Shown here piece by piece: positions 21,276 to 33,173 of a DNA stretch of 64,000 bases (positions are counted from its first letter, which is position 1; each line of letters opens with the position of its first letter). The translations under genes and the position numbers were made by a program. This DNA comes from Chrysopilus asiliformis (lineage: Eukaryota; Arthropoda; Insecta; Diptera; Rhagionidae). The stretch covers positions 37,826,361-37,890,360 of the forward strand of contig OZ035963.1 in the NCBI GenBank assembly GCA_964034945.1, written 5' to 3'. The notes under the pieces were generated by a model. That model did no database searches. It worked only from the letters and a program-made list of their open reading frames with translations, and was not told the DNA's origin.

Positions 21276-22479
21276 AAAAACATTTGGCACTTAGCTCCGC
21301 TATGAAGTGTTTCTTAAATCTATTAACATTTTTTATCCGTGTATTAAAGACACCAAACGCCACAAATTGCAGAGTATGCAAACCAATTACACAAACTTTA
21401 ATCTTAACACCAAGTTTTAATATGTCAGAAAAACTCACAGCCTTTTCCAAAGTGTTTTCGTGTTGTTGTTTTTTTTAATCTATGCGAAATAATGAAACCG
21501 AAAATTGCTTGAAAGAATTCGCCGAATACACACAAACTCAATTGCTTTAAGAACAAATTGCTTTGTACATTTTTATTTAACTTCTTTAGATAATGGTTTC
21601 TGGTCCTTAGGGGAAGCAGTGTGGTGTGCGAAGTAAACAAAAAGCTTCCCGCCGATTTATGCTGGCGCAGTGGCTCCTGAAACTCTGTGAAAAATCGTTT
21701 GCCTCCAGTTAGGAGTGCCATTTCATGCTGGATATTTTGTTTTTATTTTCATTTTCCCTTCTTTTTAAATTTTAGGATAGAATCAAATGGGTTTCAAAAT
21801 ATGTGTTTGGCGGTAAAGTATACAAACGGCCAACGTAGTACCTACCACTTTTAAACTATAAGTGAAAAAAGTTATTAAATAAACAAGTAGAACTTTGAGA
21901 TACTCTGAGAGTTATGGAAAGCGTGAAAAGTGTTCTTTTTGCTGTGGTGGTAATGGTGTTAGAAGATTATGAGTGGAAATTTGAGGATTCTTTATTTTAT
22001 ATTTTTTCGTCATTTGATAAAGTTGTGCACGTTTTTTTTAATGAATCATAATATTACAAATTAGGACAATCAAGCCATTCTGAATTGTGTTGTTAATGTA
22101 TATTACCTCTCTACACCCAGTGACAAAGAAGCTGCAGTAGTTGATTTCTTTCTAGAATTAGAGAAACTGTGAACTACCCAAATTAATTTGATCAAGTCTA
22201 GTTCTGTAATCATCTATTATCCTAGTGTAAGAAATTCATGTGGATTAGAAAAACATATTCAAAAAAAAAAACTGAAAAACTCCATTTAAAAAAGAATTAA
22301 AAAACTTTTATTAAAAGATTTTTTTTTAAATATCCAAGTCTTTTCATTTAAGACCCCACGCGATGGGTAATTAGGCATAATATATACAACATAGCGCCAG
22401 ACAGCCGCCATTTTGTTTTATATATTTGGCTATGAAAAAAAGTACTTAGTAAGGGAGTAAGGGTCATTTGCGGGAAGTT
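21276..22479. other. No feature seen
   Basis: About 1.2 kb of AT-rich intron with open frames up to about 98 codons on both strands; none shows a family motif. Confidence 0.4.
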
Positions 22480-23215
22480 TTACTTCATTAACATTGTTTG
22501 AAGAAAAGTGCCGCGGAATCGTATCGTTTGCTTGCGGAAGCCAATGGCAATCATGCGGTCACAGAATCCACATGCAGATTTTGGATACATCGCTTTAAAA
22601 GTGGCGATTTCGATTTCAGAGACAAAGAACGCGATGGAGCCCCGAAAGAGTTTGAAGACGAGGAATTGAAGGCATTACTTGATAAGAATCCTTGCCAATC
22701 ACTTGAAGAACTTGCAGAAGCATTGCGAAACAGTGTCGAATAACATGTACATGCCATGGGAATAGTTTTCAAGGACAGGCGATTGGTGAAGTGCGAAATG
22801 CTGCTTCAAATTTTCTGCATCGAATCATTACTGGGGACGAGTAATGAGTGAATTACGACAATACTAAGGGTCTTAAAGCCAAGGTCACGCCCGATGCGCC
22901 CGACCCTTCCAAGCCAAAGCGAAATATGCCGCGAATGTAATGCTGTGCATCTGATGGGATTTGAGGGGCGTTGAGTACTATGAACTCTTGAAATCGTCAG
23001 AAATCATCAATGGCGAAGTCTATCGATGTCAATTGATACGGCTACTCCACGACAACCCAAGGCCAAACATTGCTAAGCCGGTCAAAACATACCTAGAAGG
23101 GATCAACTGGAAAGTCCTATCCCACCCGCCATACTCTCCAGACATTGCCAATTCTGATTACCATTTGTTTAGATCGATGCAATCAGGTCTTAGTGGAATG
23201 CGGTTCCAAGAAATC
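22480..23215 (+). pseudogene. mariner transposase remnant (Mos1-related), several breaks
   Basis: The N-terminal HTH region reads KKSAAESYRLLAEANGNHAV, then CRFWIHRFKSGDFDFRDKER and EDEELKALLDKNPCQSLEEL (22500-22740), then a stop. FLHRIITGDE at about 22815 carries the first catalytic Asp (GDE). After internal loss, YYELLKSSEIINGEVYR and LLHDNPRPNIAKPV give the second Asp (LHDN). HPPYSPDIANSDYHLFRSMQ holds the third-Asp motif (YSPD). At least two frameshifts and stops. The C-terminus and both terminal repeats were not found. The motif set matches DD34D mariners. Confidence 0.88.
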
Positions 23216-23643
23216 CGTCTTTTGCCTGAGCCCATCCTGCCCCCCCCCCCTTACCCTACCCCTCCAGCAGTTTTTGACCAATTTTATAATCAGTCGAATG
23301 GTGGCAGATTTTAATTGTTCTTTTGAGGTACAAAAAGTAGTACCGTTCAAAAAGTAGCCAAAAAGGAGTACCAAAATTGGATACTTTCGTGTCATCATGT
23401 CTTCTTTTATTTGTTTTGATTTGTTTTATACTTCTTGTTCTTTAAGAATTGCTCGACTCTTCTCAAGTAGGAGTGCTCGAGAGCCTTGCTCTACGTTGCG
23501 ACAGAGCTTGCTCTGAATCTGCCACTTGAATTCGTTAAAAAGCGGCACGAAAGTTTTGAATAGCTTTTTTTCGACAGCTTGATGATGTACGTCTAACTCT
23601 GACGATATAATATCGAAATTATCCTTTTCCATCGAATGGTAAC
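23216..23643. other. Poly-C run and a short GTACC word cluster; otherwise nothing seen
   Basis: A C run is at 23241-23250. GAGGTACAAAAAGTAGTACC and GGAGTACCAAAATT occur at 23325-23375, reminiscent of the word arrays elsewhere. A minus-strand frame at 23426-23689 has no recognisable motif. Confidence 0.4.
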
Positions 23644-24048
23644 CAGGGATGCCCTCAATTTGCCTTAGGAGGGAAGTAGATTGGACCAAAAATAGTAGTA
23701 GATTGATACTAATAGTAGCAGATTTTCAAAAAAAAACCTTTTCTACCTATGCCGATATACCAATTTGTATAATTAAAGCTAAATAGCTTTATCATTCATA
23801 ATACCAAAATTCTATAAACAAAAAACTTGCTGTAGTTCAGAAAATGGCATTTAAAAACTTCTTTTGTATTGGCTGCCTCATATTTAATATCGTTAGAAGC
23901 GTTTTACATTTAACATGTATAATACAATTTTTGGTTGATTCATGTATTTTACAAAAAATAGTAGTAGATTTGATTTACTACGCACTAAGGCTTTTGAAGG
24001 CGAAAATAGTAGTAGATTTACTACAATTGTAGTAGGGGGACATCGCTG
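23644..24048. mobile_element. hAT-type non-autonomous element with 8-bp duplication ATGGTAAC
   Basis: The ends CAGGGATGCCC and CAGCGATGTCC (inverted) are similar. ATGGTAAC lies immediately outside both (23636-23643 and 24049-24056). The interior repeats the word TAGTAGATTT/AAATCTACTA, especially near the ends. 405 bp; no transposase. Confidence 0.85.
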
Positions 24049-24220
24049 ATGGTAACATGGATTACCGACCGAAAAAAAAATCAAGAGGCGTTAAATGTAT
24101 GTTCAAGTTTAATTTCAATTAAAGCTTTTCGACAAAATCGAATATGAAAAGTTGTAGATTTTAATGGCCCTTAAGACGCCGTTTACATTTGAAACTTGAT
24201 TCTGCAACAGAAACCTAATA

Positions 24221-24391
24221 CAGTGCAACTTCGATAAGTGGAGCCTGGAGACCTTGAATACCTTTATATCTCAAAGTTTTTTCAATACCTTCGAATTGTA
24301 TTTTTATACAAAAGGAACCTCAAAATCCTCGATAACTCGAAGTTTTATCTGGCTCTGTCAGCTTCGACTTATGGAGGTTCCACTTGCACGA
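24221..24391. mobile_element. Small Tigger-like inverted-end element
   Basis: The left end TA|CAGTGCAACTTCGATAAGTG and the inverted right end GTGCAAGTGGAACCTCCATAAG give the CAGT..ATAAGT form of Tigger ends. The right terminus has lost its last bases. Confidence 0.45.
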
Positions 24392-24662
24392 CCGTTTACA
24401 TCACAACATGAAATTCCAGAAGTTTATTCCTGAAATAAGCCTCGAGAATATTTCACCACAAAAAAATTCACACGCGTCTATATTAAGAATCGAATTGTTG
24501 GAATAAACAGGAATAAAATTCAACGCAAAATTTTTTGAATAAAATTCATGCTCGTTTACACTTTCGAAAGTAACATTGCACCTTATGAAAAAATTATATT
24601 GTTTTCCCATCCATGTTTTAGACAATATCTTTATATGAAGCCTCATGTCGACTTCGCGCCTA

Positions 24663-25560
24663 TACCGTATACGTCATAAAAATCTGGAATCTAGTACTGC
24701 AAGTATTTTCAAGGAGATTACGGTTGCTTATTAATTTGTACTACGTTTGAAAGGGTTTGTAAATACAACTTCGTACATAATTGAGCCAAAAAATTAAATA
24801 TTTATAAATATAGCAACATGGGGGAGGCTCGAAAAGTGAAAATCATGAAGTTGGTCCACGCGCAGAAGTCCAATAAGGCGATTTCCAATGAATTAAACGT
24901 AACGTTGTCAACTGTTTATGCTGTAAGAGCGACTTGTTTGACCAGAGAAATAGTTAGGCCGCAATCTGGAAGCGGTAGACCCATTTCAGTAAGCACTCTA
25001 GTGTTGATTAGGGCAATCAATGAAAGGATCAGAAGGAATCCGATAAGGATATCTTGCAGAGCCATGTAAAATCATCAATAGAGTCAACCTACGGTAATGA
25101 TGTGTTTTACGTGTTTCAACAAGACGGGGCGCTGTGCCACACTGCCAGAAGTGCCCAAATTTGGATAATTTAAAAAACCAATAACTTAAAAAACTTCTGG
25201 TCTAAGGACATGTGGTCACCGAGCTCTCCAGACCTTAATCCCCTGGATTTTTTAATATGGGCATATGTTCAGTCTAAGACTGGAGCTTAGGCTTACAGTA
25301 ATGTGCAAGCCCTGAAGTCCACCATTACCATCGCATGGAACGACAAGCCGGAGTCTTATTTAATAATGACCTGCAAGAAGTACATGCCCCGTTTGGAGAA
25401 GTTCGTAAATGCTGGAGGTGGACATTTTGAATAATTTTTTTTACTAGTATGTAAGATTTAGTTTAGAGCAAAACACACTTTTTTTCGTTCAACTTCTGTG
25501 TTTTATTAAACGGTTTACAATATAATATGAATTTTCCAGATTTTTATGACGCATACGGTA
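24663..25560 (+). mobile_element. Tc1/mariner-type element with intact ends and internal deletion
   Basis: The 27-base ends match 26/27 and start TACCGTAT(A/G)CGTCATAAAA; TA is at each outer edge. From 24818 an ATG opens an 83-codon frame with an HTH-type N-terminus: MGEARKVKIMKLVHAQKSNK and ISNELNVTLSTVYAV. It then breaks. The C-terminal part resumes at about 25108 with VFQQDGALCHTARSAQIW (second Asp), and SSPDLNPLDFLIWAYVQSKT follows, with one stop in between. The segment that should hold the first catalytic Asp is missing. 898 bp against about 1.3 kb expected. It may still be mobilised in trans because both ends survive. Confidence 0.9.
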
Positions 25561-27196
25561 GATGCTAAATAAGGCGATATGTCTATTAAGTTAATTGAAG
25601 GTCTTATTCCCTCCCAACAGATATGTGTTGTAAGAAAGGATGCCTGTGAGGGATTTAATCATGGCGCTTTTTAGCGATTTTTGCGAATTTCTCCGATTTT
25701 CATGAAAACAGTGCTTGATATGGAAACAGTTGCAATTTTTTCCAATTAGAAAATTTAAATAAAATCATTAAGATTACATGCCTGGAATTGGATTTGTTAT
25801 CAAAATTTGGTCAAAAGTTATTATATATACGATTGGCCCCTGGGAGTTGTATTATTTGCATGTTAAAATCTGTAGTGTGTGGGTTTTTACAATTATTCTT
25901 ATTGAGAAAAGTAGTATCTCTTTTGTTTTATATTTTAAAAACTTGTTGATTATACCAACAAATAATTAATAAAAAGAGTCGATTTTTTAAGAAAATTTGC
26001 TTATTAAAAAGCGAATGAGTAAACGACAAAGCCCACTGTCCCACTCTGGCTACTGATGTTGCAAGTAGAAGTTTTTAAGTTCTCCTATATCTTGTAATTC
26101 TGATGTTTCATGAATAAATATAGTCCTAAACTAAAACAAACTGAACGGTAGAGAAATACATAAACATATGAGTGACTGTGCTCGCGTGCATTTCATAATA
26201 TGGGCTAGATTATTTCCTCAACAAAACTCCGTAAGCAAGAAGCTTTTTCAAGTGTATGGTATGCTTAATGTTCTTGTATCGCTCGACATTCTTTTTTTTT
26301 GCTGTGGTCTCGAGAGTTTCACAACTTGAAAATGTTTCTTAGTCACGGTACTGTTTAACACCTTCACAGCAGTAAGTAATTTGGTGTACATTCTTGACCC
26401 GACTACTGTAAATTATGTACAAAAATTCAAGTTGGATATCACGTGCATTTTTAAACTTCTAAACTTATCTTAACGTAACGTGTACTAAAACTTACCTAGG
26501 TTCAATCTAAATACACGCGTACGAACAGTTTATTATAGCTATACAGGGTATATCGCAATACGCAATAGCAAAAAGACATGAAAATAATACATTTTTTACG
26601 TTGAATATATGGCTGGGAAAGATGTAAATTAAAACATTACCACTAGTAAGCGTGCTCGATTTTTTGTTTTATATGATCATGAACTTTCATTATTATAATT
26701 TATTAAAAAAAAAATTCCTTGCTGTAGTGAAAATTAGAATTCTAATTAATTTGCTTTCATGTAATGTCCGTTAAACTTAATTTGCGTCTATGAACTTGTT
26801 GAAAATTAATGCATTTAAATACACTCATTTCAGTACAGCAGGTGGAAACTGAAGTGATAAATAACTCTGTTACAGTTTAAAAATTATTAATTACTTATAA
26901 AAATATATAAGACTTTGAAAGAAAAACAAAAGGAAAATATAGATATAATTTGTGAGAGGTAATCATGAAAAACATCCTACAGGAATGAATGAATTACCCT
27001 GAACCGGCGAGATCGACTTTTGGGAGGCAATCTGTTTGTCCACATATCTTATATTGTAAAATACTTTTTTGTTTGTAATTGCCGAAAGGTTTAGTTTTGT
27101 CTTGATAAACATTTTGAAGTGTAGTTCTCGAGTCAACTTACAAATTTATTATGGGTGTTTATGGAACCAGATAAGTTTAACGACTGTGTATCTTCA
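25561..27196. other. No feature seen
   Basis: About 1.6 kb of AT-rich intron without recognisable repeats or coding content. Confidence 0.4.
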
Positions 27197-28189
27197 TACA
27201 CGCAAAGAAAAACTTAGGTGAAAATAACCAAAATCCTGGTATAGTTTACCCAAGATCTTGGTTTATTTCCAGCCTACCAAGATTTTTGGTGTTTTACCCA
27301 AAATTCTTTGGTATAAAATGAGATTTGGCAAAATAACCAAGGATTTTGTAATTTAACCCATAAAACAAATCTCTCTTATTGATATGGAATCTCTTTCTGT
27401 TTCTTGCTTAGTGTGTGTTCATAGAATTTAATATATGCAACTAATGAGCGGAAATTGTTTTAGTGTGATGACTTTAAAAATTAAGAGATGCTTGTTTGTT
27501 TCTGATAGTTTCTATATTGAATATTCGTATAGAGGAAATGTTTTATGACGACCAATATGATGCGAAATGAAAATAATTTATTTTGAATTATTTTTCTTAC
27601 AAAAACTTCAAACGAATGAATTCTCTCGACGAATGTTGTTGTGTTACCTCGAAAAAATACTATTCGCGTTTAGTATTTTTCGAAAATGGGAAAAAATTAT
27701 CGAAATCTGAAAAAAATGGGCATAAAAAATATTTCAAAAAAGCATTTCAACTAATGTCTAAACTAAGAAATGCTTTCCCAAAACTGATTTTTTGCATCAG
27801 TTTTATGAAAAATTATTGGAATCGCTTTAAAATCGAGTTTTTAGAACTGGCAAATCGACTAACAAAATCGTCGCCATTTTTTCGTCATGCACAAGTGTGG
27901 CGCAGTTCTACTAGTAGTCTAATTACCTGCTGCAGGCATCCAAACATTAACAGCAGGGAATTGTTCACTATAACCCTGGCCTTGGGTAAATTTTGGGAAA
28001 TAGTTTGCACAAAATCTTGGATGAATCTACCAATGTTTTTTAGTTATTTTACCAAATTTTTTACGCAGGTATTTCAACCAATTTTTTCGATAATTTAACC
28101 AAAAAAAATTAGATAACCCAAATTTCATACAAAACTCATTTACCAAAGACGCCTTGGGTAATATCCCTATGTATATTTTTTTCCGTGTA
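27197..28189. mobile_element. TACACG-ended element filled with CCAAAATCTTGGT words
   Basis: The left end TACACGCAAAGAAAAA and the right end TTTTTTTCCGTGTA are inverted. CCAAGATCTTGG, ACCAAAATCCTGGT and CCTTGGGTAA variants recur in both orientations in the first 200 and last 250 bases. A 171-codon open frame crosses the centre (27583-28098) but shows only AT-biased composition and no motif. Confidence 0.6.
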
Positions 28190-28633
28190 CAATATTATTA
28201 CGTGGCTTGTTTCATGAACGCATCTTTCAAATAGTTTGTGTAAATTGGTCAGCTGTCTACCTTCAGCAACTATAAAATTAGAAAAATTTATGTTAATTAA
28301 TATATGGAAATAAATTTGTGTTGCAGCTGTATACACAATTTCTCGAAATCTCCATATTTATTGCGAAAAACTTGCGATCGTCGCGTAAAAGATTTTCTAT
28401 ACAAAATTAGACAGATCATTACAAGCGGTTTACGCTGTTTACGAGGCATTAGCGAGATTTCATGACTTCCCCTATTATACTTCCCGACAAAAATAAATAC
28501 ATTTTTTTGTGTTGCCAAAGATATTACAATCTTTTTGGGATAATTTGACATCGCTGATTCCGAGTTGTTCGGCTCGAGTTTTTGAGATTGGGCAAAAAGC
28601 AAAATGGCTGTTCTTACTAAATTCCATATACTA
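28190..28633. other. No feature seen
   Basis: AT-rich intron sequence; open frames show no family motif. Confidence 0.4.
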
Positions 28634-28692
28634 CAGTCGAATCTACATAAGTTGGATCTCACGGGACCATTGCAGGGATCCCACTTATAGAG
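28634..28692. mobile_element. Miniature Tigger-like element (about 60 bp)
   Basis: TA|CAGTCGAATCTACATAAGTT and the inverted right end AGTCCTCTATAAGTGGGATC pair as Tigger-type ends with almost no interior. Confidence 0.4.
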
Positions 28693-29935
28693 GACTAGCT
28701 TGCATACCCGCCGTTGCCGGGTTAAGTTTTTTCAAAATTTTTTTTTTTTGATTGTCTATGTTGGAGCTAAACTTCAGGCCAATCGGCTCGGTAGTTTCCC
28801 CGCGAAAGAGTAACATAGAGGGAAAACTAAGTTTCGAGATTACTTTACCCCCTCCCCTTACTCCCCCCAGTCCTTGCGCTACTTTTCCGTATGCCTGTGT
28901 TGGAACCAGAACCATAGAATAAGGAATATATAGAAAAAACTCTGCCGAACAAATTTTTGACAAATTTCCCCTTCGAAGGGGGGAAAAATGTCCCTATCAT
29001 TCACTAGCTACGGCCTAAAAGTTAATTACTTTTAGACTAGGCAGCACGAAGCAGAGAGAACATTTTCTAATCATTTTCGTCGTATCTATTCAATGAGATG
29101 GAGGAATCGAATGGATAATTTTTTCCGTGTTACATCGGATCCTCTTGCTTCATCTTACAGTGGAAAAATTTTCTCTGAAAATTTGTTCTAAGAGTTTATT
29201 CTCTAGATTATTTGTTCTCTGCCAGAACTACCACAGACACTTATACTATGTTCACACCGACGCAAAATCACGTAATTTTGCGAAATGATTTAGATCTTAA
29301 ACCAAAGTGTTCACACAGAGGTTAAGGTAATTTTGTTTGACATTTCAACTACAGGATTGCTATGAATTTTAGTGTAGGATTGCTATGAATTTTAGTAATA
29401 TGATGAATAATATAATTCAAAACATCGATGAAATATGTGCAAACAGAATTAAACACTTTAGAAGAAAATGGAAATTATCTGTAATGAAAATAAACAATTA
29501 TTTTCCATTTCATATCTAATCGCATCAAAAACAGGTCCATTTTTTTGCCCCGCGTAGGTTGTTTACTAATATATCCTCTTCGCGTGCGGAACACGGCTTC
29601 TTTTTCTTATATTACCGTTTTCCCAATGCAGCACAAATGTCAAAACTGATGTGCTGAAGAGAGCTGAATAAGTGATGCAGGGTTCTATCCATTGTTTTTG
29701 CTTGATTTCGTTCCTAATTTTGTGGAAATTACATACTTTTAGAAAACAGGCTAATGTAACTGGAAATCTCGTGATTTCGAGCGTGATTTCGTTCAAAATT
29801 ATGAAAATCTTCAAAATTATGTAATTTTGCGTCGGTGTGAATAGAGTATTATGCCAAAAGTCAATCGGTTCAGCCGTTTTTGCGTGAAAGAGGAACAGAC
29901 AGACAGACACCAACTCATTTTTATATATTAGTATG
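28693..29935 (+). mobile_element. RTE-like non-LTR or SINE copy, split by the 29244 element
   Basis: The 5' part reads CTAGCTTGCATACCCGCCGT, the usual opening of a widespread insect RTE/SINE type. The 3' part, 29849-29935, reads CAATCGGTTCAGCCGTTTTT and GCGTGAAAGAGGAACAGACA and ends in TTTTATATATTAGTATGAT, again the standard RTE-type tail. The two halves are separated by the TTA-flanked element at 29244-29848. No ORF remains. Confidence 0.6.
29244..29848. mobile_element. Family E non-autonomous element, copy 1, TTA duplication
   Basis: The ends begin TACTATGTTCACACCGACGC and (inverted) TACTCTATTCACACCGACGC. TTA flanks both (29241-29243, 29849-29851). 605 bp. A short internal duplication AGGATTGCTATGAATTTTAG is seen at about 29353 and 29376. 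Copies are at 42668-43833 and 44763-45376. PIF/Harbinger-like by its 3-bp duplication. Confidence 0.88.
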
Positions 29936-31604
29936 ATTAGTATTAGTATGATAAGAACGACAGCGAATAATGAAAAAGTCAAAACCAAATGTAAAATTAT
30001 GAATAAAATGTAAAATTAAAATAAAATCAGAAATTTCGATCAAAGTTCGCTCAGTTTTTTGTACCTATATTAATTTTAAACTTCCAACGTTACAAGTGTT
30101 AGCAGCTCAGTCGTCATGTCTCTCGAGTTACAATCTATTGGAGCCGAGTTCAAATCTTGTGTTAGTTTTAAAGCAAGCCCCCAAAAGAGGGAAGTGAGAG
30201 CGAGGTCGACTGATTTAAGAAAATGCACTTTGAAATAAGAACTTTTGCTGTAATTTACTGTTTCAGAGGTATTACAATTTAATAATTATTTATGGTTCCC
30301 GAGTGTTAAATTGATAAATTAGGGCAATAGCTTCTAGATGATGTACTCTCAAATTCAGTATTTTATAATTTCGGTTGAGTATTAAGTGACCAAAATTGAA
30401 ACCAAACCTACTCGGTCTATTTATTTGCATTTAAAATAGTTATACGAATTCAACATTTTATTCACATTTCTCATTTTAAAAACGAAAACATGTTCAGGCT
30501 ATTGAAGCACATTAGCTATCCCGAATAATAAGTAGGCGCCTTCTTTTGATAATCTAATCGTCATAGACGCACACAGATATTAATCATTTCTTCAGATTTT
30601 TATTGATGTTATACCATAGCTATGTACATGTTTATATGTGAATCATATGATGGAATCAAAGAACATCACGAATTTGAATAAGAGCCATTTGAAATAGTTA
30701 CTGCGAATACATTGAAACCACTATTTCAACCTTGAGGAACCTGAATTTGTTTTGTTTTAAACAGTGGGAAATAATTTTAAATGATCCGATTATCATAAAA
30801 GAGACGTGTTAAATGCTCATTACAATAATTATGTTTCCTCTTTCTTATACCAAAATCAAATCAAAATAACCAAAACGTTAAACTTTAAAAGAAGGTGTAG
30901 TTTTGAAACATTATATAAATATGAAGCACTTACACGCAATGTGAATCTTTAATTATAGTAAAAATGCAATGTAACTTGTCTGTTTCTGTACTAATCGAAA
31001 TTTATACAATATGAAAAAAAGTTCTATTCGATATACGATATTCCTTTCTTTCGTTTTTGGTTAAAGCTACTGCTTTATATGGCTGTAGTAGAGATTGAGA
31101 AAAATGAAAATATCCACCATTAAGTTACAACTCAAAATTCAAACGTGACACGTACCGATTTTGAGACAATTTTATAATATTTAATATTTCTGACAGGTTT
31201 TCATATACTGGTATAGAGTACACGTACAAATAAATTTTATTACATCCACCCTTTTTATGTTGCGGATTCTCGGAACACCTTACAATATGGGTGGCAATAT
31301 CTGGTAAGAATTTTATGAGAACAAGAATCTTTTTATTAAATTCTTGGATGTATATTTTCTCTGTTAAGAGTAGTGCATTGGTTTGCATTTTAAAAATTCC
31401 TCTAAGATTTGTTTTTATTTTTCTGCCATTTAAATTGTAGACTTTCTTAGAATAACATTTAAATATTAGATTTAACTGAAAATACTTTCTTCTGTGAACT
31501 ACTTAGGCGTAATATCAAAAGAATTGGTTCTGATTGTTGACAACGTTTGATTAGACGTGTTTTCCAATAAGTTGCGAAGATAATACCGGTTAAATGTCAC
31601 CGCC
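29936..31604. other. Intron sequence with one tRNA-like stretch; otherwise nothing seen
   Basis: About 1.7 kb, AT-rich. Apart from the tRNA-like segment at 30094-30165 I see no repeat ends or coding motif. Confidence 0.4.
30094..30165 (+). repeat. tRNA-like segment, possible SINE head
   Basis: AGCAGCTCAGTCGTCATG resembles a tRNA D-arm/A box, and GAGTTCAAATCTT, about 40 bases on, resembles a B box. The arms of an acceptor stem do not pair, so it is not a functional tRNA. Confidence 0.3.
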
Positions 31605-31765
31605 GCCTAAGCTTTTCCCATGACTTCTCAAAAGTTCTCGCGATAAATTCTCCACTTCTAGTCGGATGCTCTCCTTGGGGGTCCATAGTTTGTCCGTATA
31701 GACCCATGAGTTCCAAAAACCTCAACGAAGGTAGTCTGAAACGGTCAAATCGGGCGGCCTTAAAC
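31605..31765 (-). pseudogene. C-terminal remnant of a Tc1/mariner-type transposase
   Basis: On the minus strand from about 31760: PPDLTVSDY, then after a break FWNSWVYTDK and PKESIRLEVENLSRELLRS, which resembles the segment around and after the third catalytic residue in this superfamily. No ends found. Confidence 0.45.
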
Positions 31766-32598
31766 TAGAGATTGAGCTGCCGGTAAATGCTTTCTTTTAC
31801 CAGTAATATGACACATTTCTTACATAAATAAAACTCATATGATTAATATATCTGTGGCAACAAGTCATAAGAGCCTAAGTCAGGTATATCAGGACAGATA
31901 TATAAGATGGGTATAATGTTGACATTTTTTATACGCAAACATTTTAAAATTCGAGAACTGATTGAGATAGAAAGATGAAGTTTGACACAGAACCGACTTT
32001 TATCAAAAGTTAAAGCTTTTTTTCGAAAATGGAAAATATTGAATAATTCCTTCCTCCTATCTTATATAAATGAAACAAATTTCGAAACTCTCACGAATCG
32101 AAACTCTCTAACAAAGTCTTTTTTACTGACAACAGAAAATGGTGTAAAATTTGCTTGAAATTTTGACGAAGCAATAATAATGAAAATTAGACGATTTTAC
32201 AGCGCTATTTGTAGTTTGTGCTTTATTAATATGCTTAATAATTTCTGAGCCTGAAACAAAGACTCATGTCTTATGCGGAGCAACAAATTAAAATCACAAT
32301 TAATGTCATCATAGTCATAAACTGCCTAATTTGCAGGTATTTATGGTGTTAGACAATCAAAGCACTTAAAACGAATAAAAGAAAACAATAAACTGACGAG
32401 GTAAATTTCAATAATTTTTGAATTTGGTTTATGGTGTAATTACAATACATGTGCGTTACATTACAGCACAAGAGGAAATAATTTTCTTTTTAAACTAGCC
32501 AAGAATATCAGCTCTATTCTGGCGACTTTACATGACCGATGACAAATCACAACTCGGTTACAGGAGCCTCAAATTCGATGAACTTAAGTGTCACAATA
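31766..32598. other. No clear feature; one motif shared with 55387
   Basis: GGCAACAAGTCATAAGAGCC at 31856 resembles the hairpin arm at 55387 (CCAACAAGTCATGAGGGC). Otherwise nothing recognised. Confidence 0.4.
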
Positions 32599-32846
32599 CT
32601 ACACGGGAAAAAATCCTGGAGTATTTTTCAATCTAAAAATTATATTGACAAAATCTTAATACACATTTTAGATTAATGTCTACAATTTAATCAAAATTTT
32701 AGACTTCAATACTGAATTAAATCAAAAATAAATTTATAAAAATTTCTAATCCATATTATTGGATTAGAATTTTCCATTGGATTACATATAGGTCCAGCGT
32801 AACCCAGTTTTGATTGGAATTTACTTCTAGATTTTTTACCGTGTAG
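32599..32846. mobile_element. CTACACGG-ended element (248 bp) with AATCTAAAATTT words
   Basis: The ends CTACACGG(G/T)AAAAAATC match 16/17. AATA flanks both (32595-32598, 32847-32850). The interior repeats TCTAAAAATT/AATTTTTAGAT-like words on both strands. Confidence 0.75.
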
Positions 32847-33173
32847 AATAGGGCTGTAAATTTCAAATTTAAAATCATTACAATTGGAGATTAATTTTGA
32901 AGTTTGTCATCGTGCCTGTGCATATTTACCAGTGTATTAGAAGTTGAACGATCACCACAAAACAACAATACTTCGCATGAGAAAATGAGGGAATGATAAA
33001 AAGATATGTTGTGTAAATAAAACTACAAGACTTTGGAAAATCTAAGCATTATTAGGATTATCCAGAAGTATACGAGATAGGGAAGTCCGAGAGGTTTGAA
33101 AATATTCGAGATATCAAACAACTCAAGTAAAAAAAAGCCCTGCAATTACAAAATTACTCCGACACAAGTGTTA
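32847..33173. other. No feature seen
   Basis: AT-rich intron sequence. Confidence 0.4.

Noticed and set aside
27583..28098. 171-codon open frame on the + strand
   Set aside because: It lies inside a word-array element, is Lys/Phe/Asn-biased as expected from AT-rich DNA, and has no recognisable motif.
30094..30165. Functional tRNA gene
   Set aside because: D-arm and T-arm-like boxes are present but the acceptor arms do not pair and no clean anticodon arm could be drawn.
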